8,104 bases of DNA from an uncultured Collinsella sp. (GTDB lineage Bacteria; Actinomycetota; Coriobacteriia; Coriobacteriales; Coriobacteriaceae): positions 1 through 8,104 of the forward strand of contig URNC01000096.1 of NCBI GenBank assembly GCA_900549065.1, in the 5' to 3' direction. The position numbers and the translations under genes are program-made. Positions 7,775 to 8,104 of the stretch are shown here, in pieces (the first letter of the stretch is position 1; each line of letters begins with the position of its first letter). A model generated the notes under the pieces. The model was not told the DNA's origin, ran no database searches, and was given only the letters and a program-made list of their open reading frames with translations.

Positions 7775-8061
7775 CCTTTGACCTGTACGACACCGTCGAC
7801 TCGTTTATCGCCTATATCGCACGTGTTGAGGGACTTTCTCCCAACACGGTGACGGCCTATGGCTCGAGGCTAGAGCGCTTTGCTGTCTGGTGCGAGCGCG
7901 AGAATATTGATGCTTTCGCTGCCGACGTGCGCACCATTCGTCGCTATCTTGCCGAGCTTTCGCGTGAGCAGGTGGCTCCCCGAACGCTTGCGGCGCACCT
8001 GTCGGCTATTCGATCTCTCTATCGCTGGATGGCTGCCGAGGGGATTGTCGAGGGCGATGCG
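7771..8061 (+). CDS. xerC: Tyrosine recombinase XerC, N-terminal domain only (cut by contig end; unusual ATA start)
   Basis: XerC with XerD resolves chromosome dimers at dif sites. Only about 97 codons are genomic; the frame then runs into adapter sequence. The visible part matches the core-binding (SAM-like) domain of Xer recombinases: VDSFIAYIARVEGLSPNTVTAYGSRLERFAVW, a central helix with IRRYLAELSREQVAPRTLAAHLSAIRSLYRWM, then AAEGIVEGD, where a linker to the catalytic domain would follow. The catalytic Arg, His and Tyr lie outside. No ATG, GTG or TTG occurs in this frame between the stop at 7723-7725 and the conserved domain. A good GGAGG (7757-7761) points to a start near 7771, where ATA overlaps the trmFO stop TAG (ATAG). 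CTG at 7783 is the alternative but is 21 nt from the site. It could be XerD or a related integrase; position after trmFO favours XerC. Confidence 0.82.
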
Positions 8062-8104
8062 CTGTCTCTTATACACATCTCCGAGCCCACGAGACTAAGC
8101 TGCA
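8062..8104. other. Illumina Nextera adapter contamination at contig end
   Basis: Bases 8062-8080 are exactly the Tn5 mosaic end used in Nextera libraries (CTGTCTCTTATACACATCT). They are followed by CCGAGCCCACGAGAC (8081-8095), the standard Nextera read-through sequence. The last nine bases fit an 8-base i7 index (TAAGCTGC) plus the first base of the constant tail. This is not genomic DNA and should be trimmed. It also produces the artefactual peptide tail LYTSPSPRD in one frame and MYKRQ on the opposite strand. Confidence 0.98.

Noticed and set aside
7880..8098. Plus-strand frame ending in LYTSPSPRD, and a minus-strand frame beginning MYKRQ at 7870-8076
   Set aside because: Both include adapter-derived codons at the contig end and overlap the xerC frame. 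The true frame there is +1, starting near 7771.

Overview
This is an ordinary housekeeping stretch of a GC-rich bacterial chromosome with every recognisable gene on the + strand. The proteins, the gene content (glycolytic-type pyruvate phosphate dikinase, folate-dependent TrmFO, a short DprA) and the strong preference for G or C in third codon positions suggest an anaerobic gut actinobacterium of class Coriobacteriia. Collinsella or a close relative is my best guess from recognition alone; it was not tested by any search.

Layout. (1) 3-1859: the 3' two thirds of ppdK, its start lying upstream of the window, closed by a 12-bp hairpin with a TTCG loop. (2) 1972-2475: a self-contained rplS unit with a sigma70-type promoter, a structured leader, the L19 gene and a strong intrinsic terminator. 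(3) 2504-3383: rnhB, followed by its own terminator. (4) 3429 to the end: a tightly packed set, yraN - comM - dprA - trmFO - xerC, with start/stop overlaps or gaps of at most 14 nt, probably one operon. An 18-codon leader reading frame may precede yraN.

The genes join central carbon metabolism (ppdK), translation (rplS; trmFO for tRNA m5U54) and DNA processing: RNase HII, the YraN putative nuclease, the ComM branch-migration helicase, the DprA RecA loader, and the XerC chromosome-dimer resolvase. comM and dprA together suggest capacity to recombine incoming single-stranded DNA, but no uptake gene is visible here.

Two points affect use of the record. The last 43 bases (8062-8104) are Illumina Nextera adapter, not genome, so the window stops at a contig end and xerC is artificially cut. 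The xerC reading frame also has no ATG, GTG or TTG before its conserved N-terminal domain; the best-placed start is an ATA overlapping the trmFO stop. I found no RNA gene, CRISPR array, insertion sequence or clear undescribed system.
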